Of a stretch of 13,950 nt of DNA, positions 7,650 to 13,950 are shown one piece after another. A program made the translations under genes and the position numbers. A model generated the notes under the pieces. The model was not told the DNA's origin. It made no database searches and worked only from the letters and a program-made list of their open reading frames with translations. Every line of letters starts with the position of its first letter. The first letter of the stretch is position 1. Source of the DNA: Treponema sp. (GTDB lineage Bacteria; Spirochaetota; Spirochaetia; Treponematales; Breznakiellaceae); NCBI GenBank assembly GCA_031268245.1, contig JAIRXN010000158.1:1-13950 (forward strand), written 5' to 3'.

Positions 7650-8647
7650 GAAGGACTTACCTCCAGAAGGGAAAACACATCCCGGCTCGACATTCCAAGA
7701 CTCAAACCTTCGGCAACACTGGTGAGTACATCCTCTTCAAACTGCTTGAGCTTGATAAAACAGAAAACCGTATCCAGGGAAAAAGGCTTGCGGCGGAAAT
7801 TCTTCTTTGCCAGTTCATAGAGATACCCGCTGGCGGTATTCTGGAAGAAACGGGGATCTGCCGTCCAGGGTTCTCCGGCCCGTTCCGGATTGAGAAAACT
7901 CTCCCGCGGCCAGCCCTGCCAGGCCTGCCGTGAATCCAGGGGAGTATCCAGAATTGCCAGGGCTTCGTCTGCAAGAGATTCGCCTTTAAGGTCAATTTCC
8001 AGAAGATGCCGCCGCAGATCCGCCGCCTTCATGCCGTAATAGCTGCGCAGGCGCAATACCCATACCGAGTTGCGGAGCCGTATCTCTTCGGAAAGAATCC
8101 GCCCGGCGGCTATCCGGTCGTTCCTGCGGAGGGCAAGGAGGCTCTTCCAGAGTTTGTTGTAGTACAAGCGGTCAAGTTCAGCCTGGAGGAACATGGAATC
8201 TTCATTTTTTTCCTTCAGGAGAAATTCAAATTCGGTTCCGCCAAACATTGCCTTTTTGTCCGGCCATGCTTCAAAATGAACGGTTCTGAAGGGGCCTATG
8301 TCGATAAAACCGGGAGCTTTTTCCCTGACCGAGAGGGCCCTTAGGGCGGACTTGACATCACTGTACTCATAGGAACGAATCAGTAACGAGAGAAATTCGG
8401 GGGGCCTGGAAAAGGAACCGATGATTGCCAGGATCTCTCCCGCTGAACGGCCTGTGATCCGGTTTTCCAGATCTTGCAACAGTTCCCGTTCCGGGAGATC
8501 GCGGCTCCCCTGGGAGAAGATCAGGCGGTCAAGCTCGGAAAGGCGGCTGCAGCCGGCCAGGGCGGGGATACGCCGGCCTACAAAGGATTTACCAATGATC
8601 CCGCAGGCTTTGGCATATACATAGGCTCGTTCCCCCGTTCCCGGCAT
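7646..8647 (-). CDS. atpC: A/V-type ATPase subunit C (AC39 family, rotor adaptor)
   Basis: Member of the AC39 (subunit C/d) family, a funnel-shaped protein coupling the central shaft to the proteolipid ring. Its 333 residues are close to the family norm. The N-terminal YVYAKACGIIGKSFVGRRIPAL matches the typical start of the family. The body has the expected arginine-rich helical repeats, such as LLIRSYEYSDVKSALRAL and RLRSYYGMKAADLRRHLL. A C-terminal helix pair includes FCFIKLKQFEEDVLTSVAEG, typical of the family's last repeat. The ATG directly follows the TAG of the upstream G/H gene (TAGATG), and the end overlaps atpI by four bases. In Thermus and Enterococcus operons C lies after E, whereas here it precedes I. 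Confidence 0.9.
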   Translation of the reverse strand: MPGTGERAYVYAKACGIIGKSFVGRRIPALAGCSRLSELDRLIFSQGSRDLPERELLQDLENRITGRSAGEILAIIGSFSRPPEFLSLLIRSYEYSDVKSALRALSVREKAPGFIDIGPFRTVHFEAWPDKKAMFGGTEFEFLLKEKNEDSMFLQAELDRLYYNKLWKSLLALRRNDRIAAGRILSEEIRLRNSVWVLRLRSYYGMKAADLRRHLLEIDLKGESLADEALAILDTPLDSRQAWQGWPRESFLNPERAGEPWTADPRFFQNTASGYLYELAKKNFRRKPFSLDTVFCFIKLKQFEEDVLTSVAEGLSLGMSSRDVFSLLEVSPS

Positions 8648-8956
8648 CTAGATCCCTCCGGCAATATATTTTCCCATCAGATTAGAAAAATGCGCTTCAT
8701 CAAGCGGCATTGCTTCCAGGCTCTTCCGGTAGTCTTCAAGACGGGAACGGTAATCTTCCCGTACCCGCTCTATAGCTTCCGTATAGGAAGCCTCGGCTTC
8801 CGCAGAGCTGGCGGCATAACATTCATCGTAGAGAATGCGGTTCTGCTTTTCCCCTTCACTTACCCGGCGATCCGCTTCGGCCTGGGCATCATCCACCAGC
8901 GCCGAGGCTTCAGCCTCAATCTTAAGCAAATGCCCCAGTATATTCTGCTCATCCAT
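8648..8956 (-). CDS. A/V-type ATPase subunit G/H (peripheral stalk)
   Basis: Short, almost wholly helical protein of 102 residues with a heptad-like charged helix (about 3-80; for example ILGHLLKIEAEASALVDDA and AEADRRVSEGEKQNRILYDE). This architecture matches the AhaH / Thermus G / NtpF stalk subunit that pairs with E. It is the first ATPase gene in the operon, the same place G holds in Thermus. The end MGKYIAGGI is hydrophobic and glycine-rich, as in related stalk proteins. The ATG is preceded by GGTGA at short spacing. Sequence identity in this family is low, so the call rests on length, helix pattern and position. Confidence 0.78.
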   Translation of the reverse strand: MDEQNILGHLLKIEAEASALVDDAQAEADRRVSEGEKQNRILYDECYAASSAEAEASYTEAIERVREDYRSRLEDYRKSLEAMPLDEAHFSNLMGKYIAGGI

Positions 8957-8968
8957 AATATCACCGGC

Positions 8969-9442
8969 TTAGTTCAAGGCAATAAACATGTCTTCGTATT
9001 TACGAATTACCGACCATGCACCCTTGGGATCCTTCTGCGCCTGCAGATCAATATAAAACTGAGGGTTTTCCAGAAGTCCCGCAAGGCGCTTCAATATGCG
9101 CAGATGCTTTTCCATATCTTTTTCCGGAACAAGAACCATGAAGAGGAGGTATACAGGCTGACCATCCAGAGCATCGTAATCAATACCCTTGCGGCTGATC
9201 CCCAAAATACCGTAAACATCCTCGACGGCATTGGTTTTTCCATGAGGGATGGCGATGCCCTTGTGAATGCCGGTAGACATCTTTGCCTCCCGTTCCCTTA
9301 GAGCTTCAAGAATCTCTTCCCTGGACCCGGAACCCGATATTTGACAGAAATGATCCGCCATTTCCTCAAAAGCTTCTTCCTTGTCCTCCGCTTCCAGATC
9401 AACTTTGATGTATTCCGCCGGAAAAACCTCGTACAGGAACAT
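8969..9442 (-). CDS. PTS EIIA domain protein (fructose/nitrogen type, PtsN-like)
   Basis: Single-domain EIIA of the fructose-mannitol/Ntr superfamily, 157 residues, expected to accept a phosphate from HPr or NPr on a histidine. The active-site block is clear: MSTGIHKGIAIPHGKT, with phospho-acceptor H67 and supporting H60. The later KHLRILKRLAGLLENP helix is also typical. No EIIB or EIIC domain is attached or adjacent, so a regulatory role like that of PtsN is more likely than sugar transport. The gene sits between secG (15-bp gap) and the ATPase genes (12-bp gap), clearly in the same transcript. That suggests a link between phosphotransferase state and ion pumping, which is inference. AAGGGG lies a few bases before the ATG. 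Confidence 0.9.
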   Translation of the reverse strand: MFLYEVFPAEYIKVDLEAEDKEEAFEEMADHFCQISGSGSREEILEALREREAKMSTGIHKGIAIPHGKTNAVEDVYGILGISRKGIDYDALDGQPVYLLFMVLVPEKDMEKHLRILKRLAGLLENPQFYIDLQAQKDPKGAWSVIRKYEDMFIALN

Positions 9443-9457
9443 GGCTTCCCCCTTGTC

Positions 9458-9829
9458 CTATTCAGCCTCATTCCCGGTGTCTGCTTCCGGAGCAGGGGAA
9501 ATTTCAGCTTCAGCATTCAACTCTTCGTCTATCCAGTTGGAAATACCGGATTCACCCTGAAGCTGCCGCCCGATCTGTTCAACGCGTGAACCGCCGGGAG
9601 TCCGGTTTATCAGGGCCAGACCAAGGCTGATGATAAGAAAGAGAGCTCCCAAAATACTGGTGGCTCTGGTTAACACATTCCCGGATCTGGAGCCGAAGGC
9701 CGAACCTGAACCGCCGGCGAAAATTCCCCCGAGGCCGTCGCCTTCTTCATTCTGTACCAGTACCAACAGGATCAGCAGAATTGCAATAATGACAAAAAAA
9801 ACCAGTAAAACGATACCCAAAATACCCAT
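9458..9829 (-). CDS. secG: protein-export membrane protein SecG
   Basis: Small subunit of the SecYEG translocon in the inner membrane. It has two transmembrane helices (about 2-25 and 54-72) joined by the diagnostic loop VQNEEGDGLGGIFAGGSGSA, followed by a GSRSGNVLTRAT stretch. A polar, acidic tail of about 45 residues follows the second helix. It is rich in Glu, Ala and Pro and longer than in many SecG proteins. The ATG at 9827-9829 was chosen over a TTG five codons upstream because GGAG lies nine bases before it, inside the longer version. It is the first gene of the long operon leading into the ATPase, behind a probable promoter at 9897-9925. Confidence 0.93.
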   Translation of the reverse strand: MGILGIVLLVFFVIIAILLILLVLVQNEEGDGLGGIFAGGSGSAFGSRSGNVLTRATSILGALFLIISLGLALINRTPGGSRVEQIGRQLQGESGISNWIDEELNAEAEISPAPEADTGNEAE

Positions 9830-9860
9830 TTTCAAAAACTCCAAAAAAAGGATGCGTCTT

Positions 9861-9872
9861 CTTGTTCCAAAA
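9861..9872. repeat. 12-bp direct repeat copy 1 between the two operons
   Basis: CTTGTTCCAAAA here is repeated exactly at 9965-9976, and its core GTTCCAAAA recurs inverted at 9984-9992. This copy lies between the probable secG promoter and the secG start, so it falls in the 5' leader of the operon. Confidence 0.5.
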
Positions 9873-9896
9873 TCAGATTAAGAACAGGATCGTTTC

Positions 9897-9925
9897 ATTC
9901 TACTGAAGAAAAGAAACTTATTCAA
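9897..9925 (-). promoter_or_regulatory. probable promoter of the secG-PTS-ATPase operon
   Basis: On the minus strand, TTGAAT (9920-9925), a 17-bp spacer and TAGAAT (9897-9902) match the sigma-70 consensus at four and five of six positions. It lies after the upstream terminator and about 68 bp before the secG ATG. The start site cannot be confirmed from sequence alone. Confidence 0.42.
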
Positions 9926-9941
9926 TATAGACAAGCCGGAC

Positions 9942-9961
9942 AAAAAATACCCCGGTATTTT
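9942..9961 (-). terminator. intrinsic terminator after the liv-CBS operon
   Basis: On the minus strand the arms AAAATAC and GTATTTT (7-bp stem, loop CGGG) run directly into a T run of six. The stem is AT-rich and therefore modest, but it lies 49 bp after the CBS-ACT gene stop and before the secG promoter, as expected for the end of the liv transcript. Confidence 0.5.
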
Positions 9962-9998
9962 GAGCTTGTTCCAAAAGCTGAAGTTTTGGAACAGCCTC
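9962..9998. repeat. long hairpin between the CBS-ACT gene and its terminator
   Basis: A perfect 9-bp inverted repeat, GTTCCAAAA (9968-9976) and TTTTGGAAC (9984-9992), has a 7-base loop. The stem can extend to 15 positions with two imperfect pairs. It lacks a T run of its own, so it may protect the 3' end of the transcript or be a dispersed palindromic element. Its left arm is part of the 12-bp direct repeat also found at 9861-9872. Confidence 0.55.
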
Positions 9999-10009
9999 GT
10001 TTCTTTGTC

Positions 10010-10669
10010 CTACTCTCTTATGTCCTCAATCTCGGTGCCGGGGATGGTTTTTGCGGCGGCTTCCGCCATTTCCCTGCTGATACCGGCGATCTTGCAGGTA
10101 CCCCGGAAACGGGAGAGATCATCCGCCTCCGAGGTAACAAAAGCCACAAAATTGCCTCCCCATTCGGCGATTGTCCCGGCAAATTTGGCAAGCTGCCCCA
10201 CCTTTTCGGTCATGGAGAGGGTTATCCGTATCCCGGGACGGCGGGCGCCAAAGGCATTGATGAAGACCTGGAAGAGGTCTTTTGTGGTAACAATCCCCAC
10301 GAGAAGCTTGTCCCCGCCGGGGAGATTGCGCATCACCGGGAGGCAGGAGATATTCCGGTCAACCATGATCCGGGCCGCTTCTTCCACCACCTCGTTTTCG
10401 TCAACGACAACGACATTCCTCTCCATGATCTTCTCCACTTTGAGCTTGGAGAGAAGGGAACTGATCTCGTACATATCGAGGCTGGTAGCCTGAGAGGGGC
10501 CCGCCTTGAGCAAATCCCTCTTGGTAACAATCCCCACAAGCGCATTGTTCTTGTCCAGCACCGGCAAACGACCGATTTTTTCCCGATCCATGAGGGAACG
10601 AGCCTCCGCTACGGAAAGATCCGGATGCACAAAAATAGGGTTTCTCGTCATAACACGGCTTACAATCAT
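10010..10669 (-). CDS. CBS-CBS-ACT domain protein (AcuB-like)
   Basis: Cytoplasmic regulatory protein of 219 residues. The first CBS domain spans about 1-56 (MIVSRVMTRNP to GIVTKRDLL) and the second about 78-136 (VEKIMERNVVVV to GIVTTKDLF). A C-terminal ACT-like fold covers about 146-219 (IRITLSMTEKVGQLAKFAGTIAEWGGNF). CBS pairs bind adenine nucleotides or SAM, and ACT domains usually bind amino acids. The same layout occurs in AcuB-type proteins. It is the last gene of the liv operon: its ATG lies one base after the livF stop and its AGGAGG ribosome site is inside the end of livF. That position suggests it senses imported branched-chain amino acids or energy state, which is inference. No enzyme domain is attached. 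Confidence 0.9.
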   Translation of the reverse strand: MIVSRVMTRNPIFVHPDLSVAEARSLMDREKIGRLPVLDKNNALVGIVTKRDLLKAGPSQATSLDMYEISSLLSKLKVEKIMERNVVVVDENEVVEEAARIMVDRNISCLPVMRNLPGGDKLLVGIVTTKDLFQVFINAFGARRPGIRITLSMTEKVGQLAKFAGTIAEWGGNFVAFVTSEADDLSRFRGTCKIAGISREMAEAAAKTIPGTEIEDIRE

Positions 10670-10670
10670 A

Positions 10671-11444
10671 TTATCCTCCTAAATAGGCTGTTTTTACCGC
10701 TTCGTCTCTTGAAAGTTCCCTTGCCTCTCCCTGCTTCACGATCTCTCCGGTTTCAAGTATATATGCCCGGGAGGCAAGAGAGAGGGCCTTGTATGCGTTC
10801 TGTTCCACAAGAAGCACGGTGGTTCCTGTTCCGTTGATTTCCCTGATCACCTCAAAGATTTCGTCAACGAGGATCGGGGCAAGGCCCATGGAAGGTTCAT
10901 CGAGAAGGAGAATACGGGGTCTTGCCATGAGGGAACGGCTCATGGCAAGCATCTGCTGCTCTCCGCCGGAGAGAGTCCCGGCAACCTGACGAAGCCGTTC
11001 CTTGAGCCGGGGAAAGATACGGCACACCTTTTCCATATCGTCCTGAATGGCCCGCCGCTGGACCCTGCTTAAGGCCGGCCGGGAGTAGGCGCCCATCTCC
11101 AGGTTGTCCCGGACGCTGAGATTGGCGAAGATCCGCCGCCCTTCCGGTACCTGCACAAGCCCCAGGGCAACGATTCTGTCCGGGGGAAGGGCGCTGATGT
11201 CCTTCCCGTCAAGGTACACCTTGCCGGATGTTTTTTTGATGATATTGGAGATTGCATGGAGGGTGGTACTCTTTCCCGCCCCGTTGGAACCGATAAGGGT
11301 GATAATCTCGCCTGTAAGAACCTCAAAGGAGATGCCTCTAAGAGCCTTGATTGCTCCATAGTGGACGGTTAAATTTTCAACCTTCAGAACGGTATGAAAC
11401 TCCGTTCCATTTTCGGCCGGTTTTTCAAGTCTAACTTCACTCAT
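10671..11444 (-). CDS. livF: branched-chain amino-acid ABC transporter ATP-binding protein LivF
   Basis: Second ATPase of the high-affinity branched-chain amino-acid importer. With the start used here it has 257 residues. Walker A is GSNGAGKS (about 52-59), the signature LSGGEQQ (about 158-164) and Walker B ILLLDEP (about 178-184) followed by SMGLAP, typical of LivF. The frame stays open for 43 more codons upstream, but that part overlaps livG and has unrelated composition. The ATG at 11442-11444 overlaps the livG TGA in an ATGA arrangement and gives a normal N-terminus. About 17 residues precede the conserved LKVENLTVHYG start, slightly more than in E. coli LivF. A weak GGGAG lies about 12 bases upstream, so coupling to livG is likely. 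Confidence 0.95.
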   Translation of the reverse strand: MSEVRLEKPAENGTEFHTVLKVENLTVHYGAIKALRGISFEVLTGEIITLIGSNGAGKSTTLHAISNIIKKTSGKVYLDGKDISALPPDRIVALGLVQVPEGRRIFANLSVRDNLEMGAYSRPALSRVQRRAIQDDMEKVCRIFPRLKERLRQVAGTLSGGEQQMLAMSRSLMARPRILLLDEPSMGLAPILVDEIFEVIREINGTGTTVLLVEQNAYKALSLASRAYILETGEIVKQGEARELSRDEAVKTAYLGG

Positions 11445-12283
11445 CCTGCAAAACCGCTCCCAATCGCTTCCTGCCCCAGATATGCCTTGATCACCGCAGG
11501 ATCTTTCCGTATCTCTTCCGGCTTTCCCTGGGCAATGGTTCTGCCGTAATCCAGCACCAGAATCCTCTCGCAAATCCCCATGACAAGCCTCATATCGTGC
11601 TCGATAAGGAGGATGGTAAGACGAAATTCCTTCCGGATGCCGGATATAAGCTTCATGAGTTCCTCAGTTTCCTGGCCATTCATTCCCGCGGCAGGTTCGT
11701 CCAGGAGAAGGAGGCTGGGATTGCCGGCCAGGGCACGGGCAATTTCCAATTTCCGCTGCTCGCCGTAGGGCAGGTTCCGGGCCAGTTCGTATTTCTTGTG
11801 TTCAATATTAAAAATCGAAAGAAGTTCCGCGGAACGGCCTTCCATGCGGGCTTCATCATGGTAGAAACGGGGAAGACGGAAGAGCACGTCGAAGGGATTC
11901 ACCGTGCGGCTTGAATGAAGCGCAATGCGGATATTGTCTTCCACGCTCAAATTTGAAAAGAGTCTGATATTCTGAAAGGTTCTGGCTATGCCGATATGGT
12001 TGAGATACGCAGGCTTGATTCCGGGTTTAGCGATTCGGTACAGGTTCCCCAGCCGATCCAGAAATTCGATGTCGCCGACGCCGGGAGTGTAAATGCCCGA
12101 AAGCATGTTGAAAATCGTGGTCTTTCCGGCCCCGTTTGGCCCGATAAGGCCCGCGAGTTCCCCGGCTCTCAATTCCAGATTAAAATCCGATACCGCCTTG
12201 AGGCCCCCAAAATCAATGGAAAGGCCCTGTACCTTGAGACAGAGTCCGGTCTTGTGCGATGCATTGGCGGATACTTCAGCCAC
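11441..12283 (-). CDS. livG: branched-chain amino-acid ABC transporter ATP-binding protein LivG
   Basis: First ATPase of the liv importer, 280 residues with the start chosen. Walker A is GPNGAGKT (about 48-55), the Q-loop is in TFQNIRLF (Q about 104), the signature LPYGEQRKLEIARAL begins at about 171, and Walker B LLLLDEP (about 191-197) is followed by AAGMN. All are typical of LivG. The start is a GTG at 12281-12283, preceded by GGAGG seven bases upstream and overlapping the end of livM by eight bases. A TTG seven codons further up would lie upstream of that ribosome site and was rejected. A 15-residue polar leader precedes the core domain. Confidence 0.95.
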   Translation of the reverse strand: MAEVSANASHKTGLCLKVQGLSIDFGGLKAVSDFNLELRAGELAGLIGPNGAGKTTIFNMLSGIYTPGVGDIEFLDRLGNLYRIAKPGIKPAYLNHIGIARTFQNIRLFSNLSVEDNIRIALHSSRTVNPFDVLFRLPRFYHDEARMEGRSAELLSIFNIEHKKYELARNLPYGEQRKLEIARALAGNPSLLLLDEPAAGMNGQETEELMKLISGIRKEFRLTILLIEHDMRLVMGICERILVLDYGRTIAQGKPEEIRKDPAVIKAYLGQEAIGSGFAG

Positions 12284-13280
12284 GGGCGCCCCTCCGGCGG
12301 ACAAGACCGGTAAGCCGCCTGTAAAGCCCCGTAAGAGACAGTTCCTTCATACCCATGAGACCCTGGGGCCGGAAGAGCATCACGAAGATCAGGATGAGGG
12401 GATAGATGAGGAGCCGGTAATCCTGGAGGAAACGGAGGAATTCCTGGAGATAGGTCAACACATAGGAAGCCAGAATCGAACCGGTCATGGAACCCATGCC
12501 CCCCAGAACCACAAAGATGAGGAAATCAATAGACCTGAGGAACTGGGCAATGTCCGGCTTGACGAAGCCTACAACCATGGCGTAAAGGCAGCCGCCGAGT
12601 CCCGCGATAAAGGAGGCAATTACAAAACCGGCCATCTTGTAACGGAATATATTGATGCCGCTGGAATTCGCCGCTATTTCGTCCTCCCGGCAGGCCATAA
12701 TCGCCCTTCCGTAACTGGAACGGAGAAAATTCTGCAGGAGGGCCAACACAACAATCAGAATTACGGCAACCGTCACAAAGGCCATTTCACCGTTCAGCAC
12801 CATCACGGTGGTAAACTGCCTGCCGTTAGGGCCTCCGGTGAGGGATTTAAGGTTGATAAAGACAACACGGATGATCTCCCCAAAACCGAGAGTAACGATG
12901 GCAAGGTAATCCCCGGAAAGCTTCAGCACCGGAAAACCGATGAGAAAACCGGCAATGGTGGTAAGCGCTATACCGCATATCGCCGCCAGGGGCAGGGGCA
13001 GACCGAGATCAAGATTGAAAAAAATGCAGGAATAGGCCCCTATGGCGAGAAAACCCGCCTGCCCAAGGGAAAGCTGCCCGGTTATGCCTACAATCATATT
13101 AACCGACATCGCCATGATGGCGTTCACGCCGCCCATGGTAAGGATATGAGCCGTATAGGCGTCAATGAGGCCGGTTTTTATCAGCGCAAAGGGAAGGGCT
13201 ACCGCAAGAACACCCACGACGGTCAGGAGCATTCCCGGGCGAAGGGAAATCTCAAGTTTCCGCTTTGAAATCCTTGCCAT
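12276..13280 (-). CDS. livM: branched-chain amino-acid ABC transporter permease LivM
   Basis: Integral membrane permease of the liv importer, 334 residues with about ten hydrophobic segments. The N-terminus is short and basic (MARISKRKLEISLRPG), then TM1 begins. Family landmarks are MSVNMIVGITGQLSLGQAGF near residue 60-75, LSGDYLAIVTLGFGEIIR in the middle, and the cytoplasmic coupling loop YGRAIMACREDEIAANSSGI that docks on LivG/LivF. The end is polar and basic. The ATG is one base after the livH stop, with only a distant AGGA, so it is probably coupled to livH. It forms the translocation pore with LivH. Confidence 0.95.
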   Translation of the reverse strand: MARISKRKLEISLRPGMLLTVVGVLAVALPFALIKTGLIDAYTAHILTMGGVNAIMAMSVNMIVGITGQLSLGQAGFLAIGAYSCIFFNLDLGLPLPLAAICGIALTTIAGFLIGFPVLKLSGDYLAIVTLGFGEIIRVVFINLKSLTGGPNGRQFTTVMVLNGEMAFVTVAVILIVVLALLQNFLRSSYGRAIMACREDEIAANSSGINIFRYKMAGFVIASFIAGLGGCLYAMVVGFVKPDIAQFLRSIDFLIFVVLGGMGSMTGSILASYVLTYLQEFLRFLQDYRLLIYPLILIFVMLFRPQGLMGMKELSLTGLYRRLTGLVRRRGARG

Positions 13281-13281
13281 A

Positions 13282-13950
13282 CTATACTTTTATCCTGAGT
13301 TTTCTGCCGAGTATTCCCGTGGGCCTGATCGACAGAACGATGATCAGTATACCGAAGGAAATCGCATCGCTGTACTGGCTGGAAATAAAACCCTTGGTCA
13401 TGGTTTCCGCTATGCCGAGGATAAAGCCTCCCAGCATGGCTCCGGGGACGGAACCGATGCCGCCCAAAACTGCCGCGACAAAGGCTTTGAGGCCCGGCAT
13501 CATACCCATGAGGGGATTTACCTGGGGATAGGCCGAGGCATAGAGTACGCCGCCGGCAGCGGCAAGCACAGAACCCAATGCGAAGGTGAAGGATATGATC
13601 CCGTTTACGGAGATCCCCATAAGGCTGGCGGCATTCATGTCGAAAGAGACCGCCCGCATGGCCTTACCCCGTTTTGTATAATTTATCAGTAAATTCAGAA
13701 CGAGCATGAGGAAGGCCGAAAAAACTATCACGATAAGCTGGATGTTGGAAATAGAAAGGCCCTCTCCCAGAACGATATTGCTCACCGGAGGCCGGGGAAA
13801 CTGACGCGGATTGGGGCCGATAAAGGGGAGCACCCGTGCGCCGTTTTCCAAAATCAGGCTTACCGCGATGGCGGTGATCAGGGAATTGAGCCGGGGAGCG
13901 GAACGCAGGGGTCTGTATGCCAACCGTTCAATCGTGATACCGAAGGAGGC
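13282..13950 (-). CDS. livH: branched-chain amino-acid ABC transporter permease LivH (partial, 5' end outside window)
   Basis: Permease partner of LivM. The frame is open to the right edge, where it reads ASFGITIERLAYRPLR, so the N-terminal part (roughly 70-90 residues compared with the usual length near 300) lies outside the window. The visible 222 residues contain ERLAYRPLR followed by ITAIAVSLILENGARVLF-like membrane sequence, the coupling loop KRGKAMRAVSFDMNAASLMGIS, and the family-typical PGLKAFVAAVLGGIGSVPGA. The last helix is followed by SIRPTGILGRK, also typical. It should be preceded by a gene for the periplasmic binding protein, which is not visible here. Confidence 0.94.
   Translation of the reverse strand, partial: ASFGITIERLAYRPLRSAPRLNSLITAIAVSLILENGARVLPFIGPNPRQFPRPPVSNIVLGEGLSISNIQLIVIVFSAFLMLVLNLLINYTKRGKAMRAVSFDMNAASLMGISVNGIISFTFALGSVLAAAGGVLYASAYPQVNPLMGMMPGLKAFVAAVLGGIGSVPGAMLGGFILGIAETMTKGFISSQYSDAISFGILIIVLSIRPTGILGRKLRIKV

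Noticed and set aside
884..8956. An F-type ATP synthase operon
   Set aside because: The AC39 subunit C, the large subunit I, the A-subunit bulge domain and the P-loop-less B subunit are specific to A/V-type enzymes.
9962..9998. The GTTCCAAAA hairpin as the main terminator
   Set aside because: No T run follows it on the minus strand. The smaller hairpin at 9942-9961 runs directly into six Ts and is the better candidate.
11445..11573. LivF extended by 43 codons
   Set aside because: The extra part overlaps livG out of frame and reads as shadow sequence. The ATGA overlap start at 11444 fits the family and the operon.
12093..13268. 391-codon open frame on the plus strand antisense to livM/livG
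   Set aside because: It lies wholly opposite well-supported permease and ATPase genes. Its product is a charged, low-hydrophobicity sequence without family features, and no ribosome site was seen. It is a shadow of codon bias.

Overview
The window is bacterial and carries two long operons read on the minus strand, plus a small toxin-antitoxin cassette at the left edge. Base composition is moderate, a little above half G+C by eye. An A/V-type rotary ATPase, a stand-alone PTS IIA protein and a full liv transporter would fit a free-living or gut spirochaete such as a Treponema relative. No rRNA or other phylogenetic marker is present, so that placement is a low-confidence guess.

Right part, 10010-13950, in transcription order (right to left): a branched-chain amino-acid ABC importer, livH (cut by the window edge), livM, livG and livF, followed by a CBS-CBS-ACT protein. 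The genes abut or overlap by -8 to +1 bp and end at an intrinsic terminator near 9942-9961. The periplasmic binding protein is not in the window and probably lies further right.

Middle part, 884-9829: a ten-gene operon beginning with secG and a PTS IIA protein, then eight A/V-ATPase subunits in the order G/H, C, I, K, F, E, A, B. Together these encode the catalytic head (A3B3), the peripheral stalks (E and G/H), the central-shaft subunits F and C, the membrane stator I and the proteolipid ring K. The central rotor shaft, subunit D, is absent from the place where Thermus-type and Enterococcus-type operons encode it, directly after B.

Left part, 1-833: in the position expected for atpD there is a type II toxin-antitoxin module (Phd/YefM antitoxin and VapC/FitB-like PIN toxin). 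It has its own near-consensus promoter. The promoter-to-stop unit is closely bracketed by a perfect 11-bp direct repeat, which suggests the cassette was acquired. Whether atpD lies beyond position 1, elsewhere in the genome, or was lost cannot be decided from this window.

The only intergenic gap above 100 bp is the 180-bp stretch 9830-10009 between the two operons. It holds a terminator, a hairpin, a probable secG promoter and a repeated 12-mer. No tRNA, rRNA, CRISPR array or insertion-sequence transposase was seen.
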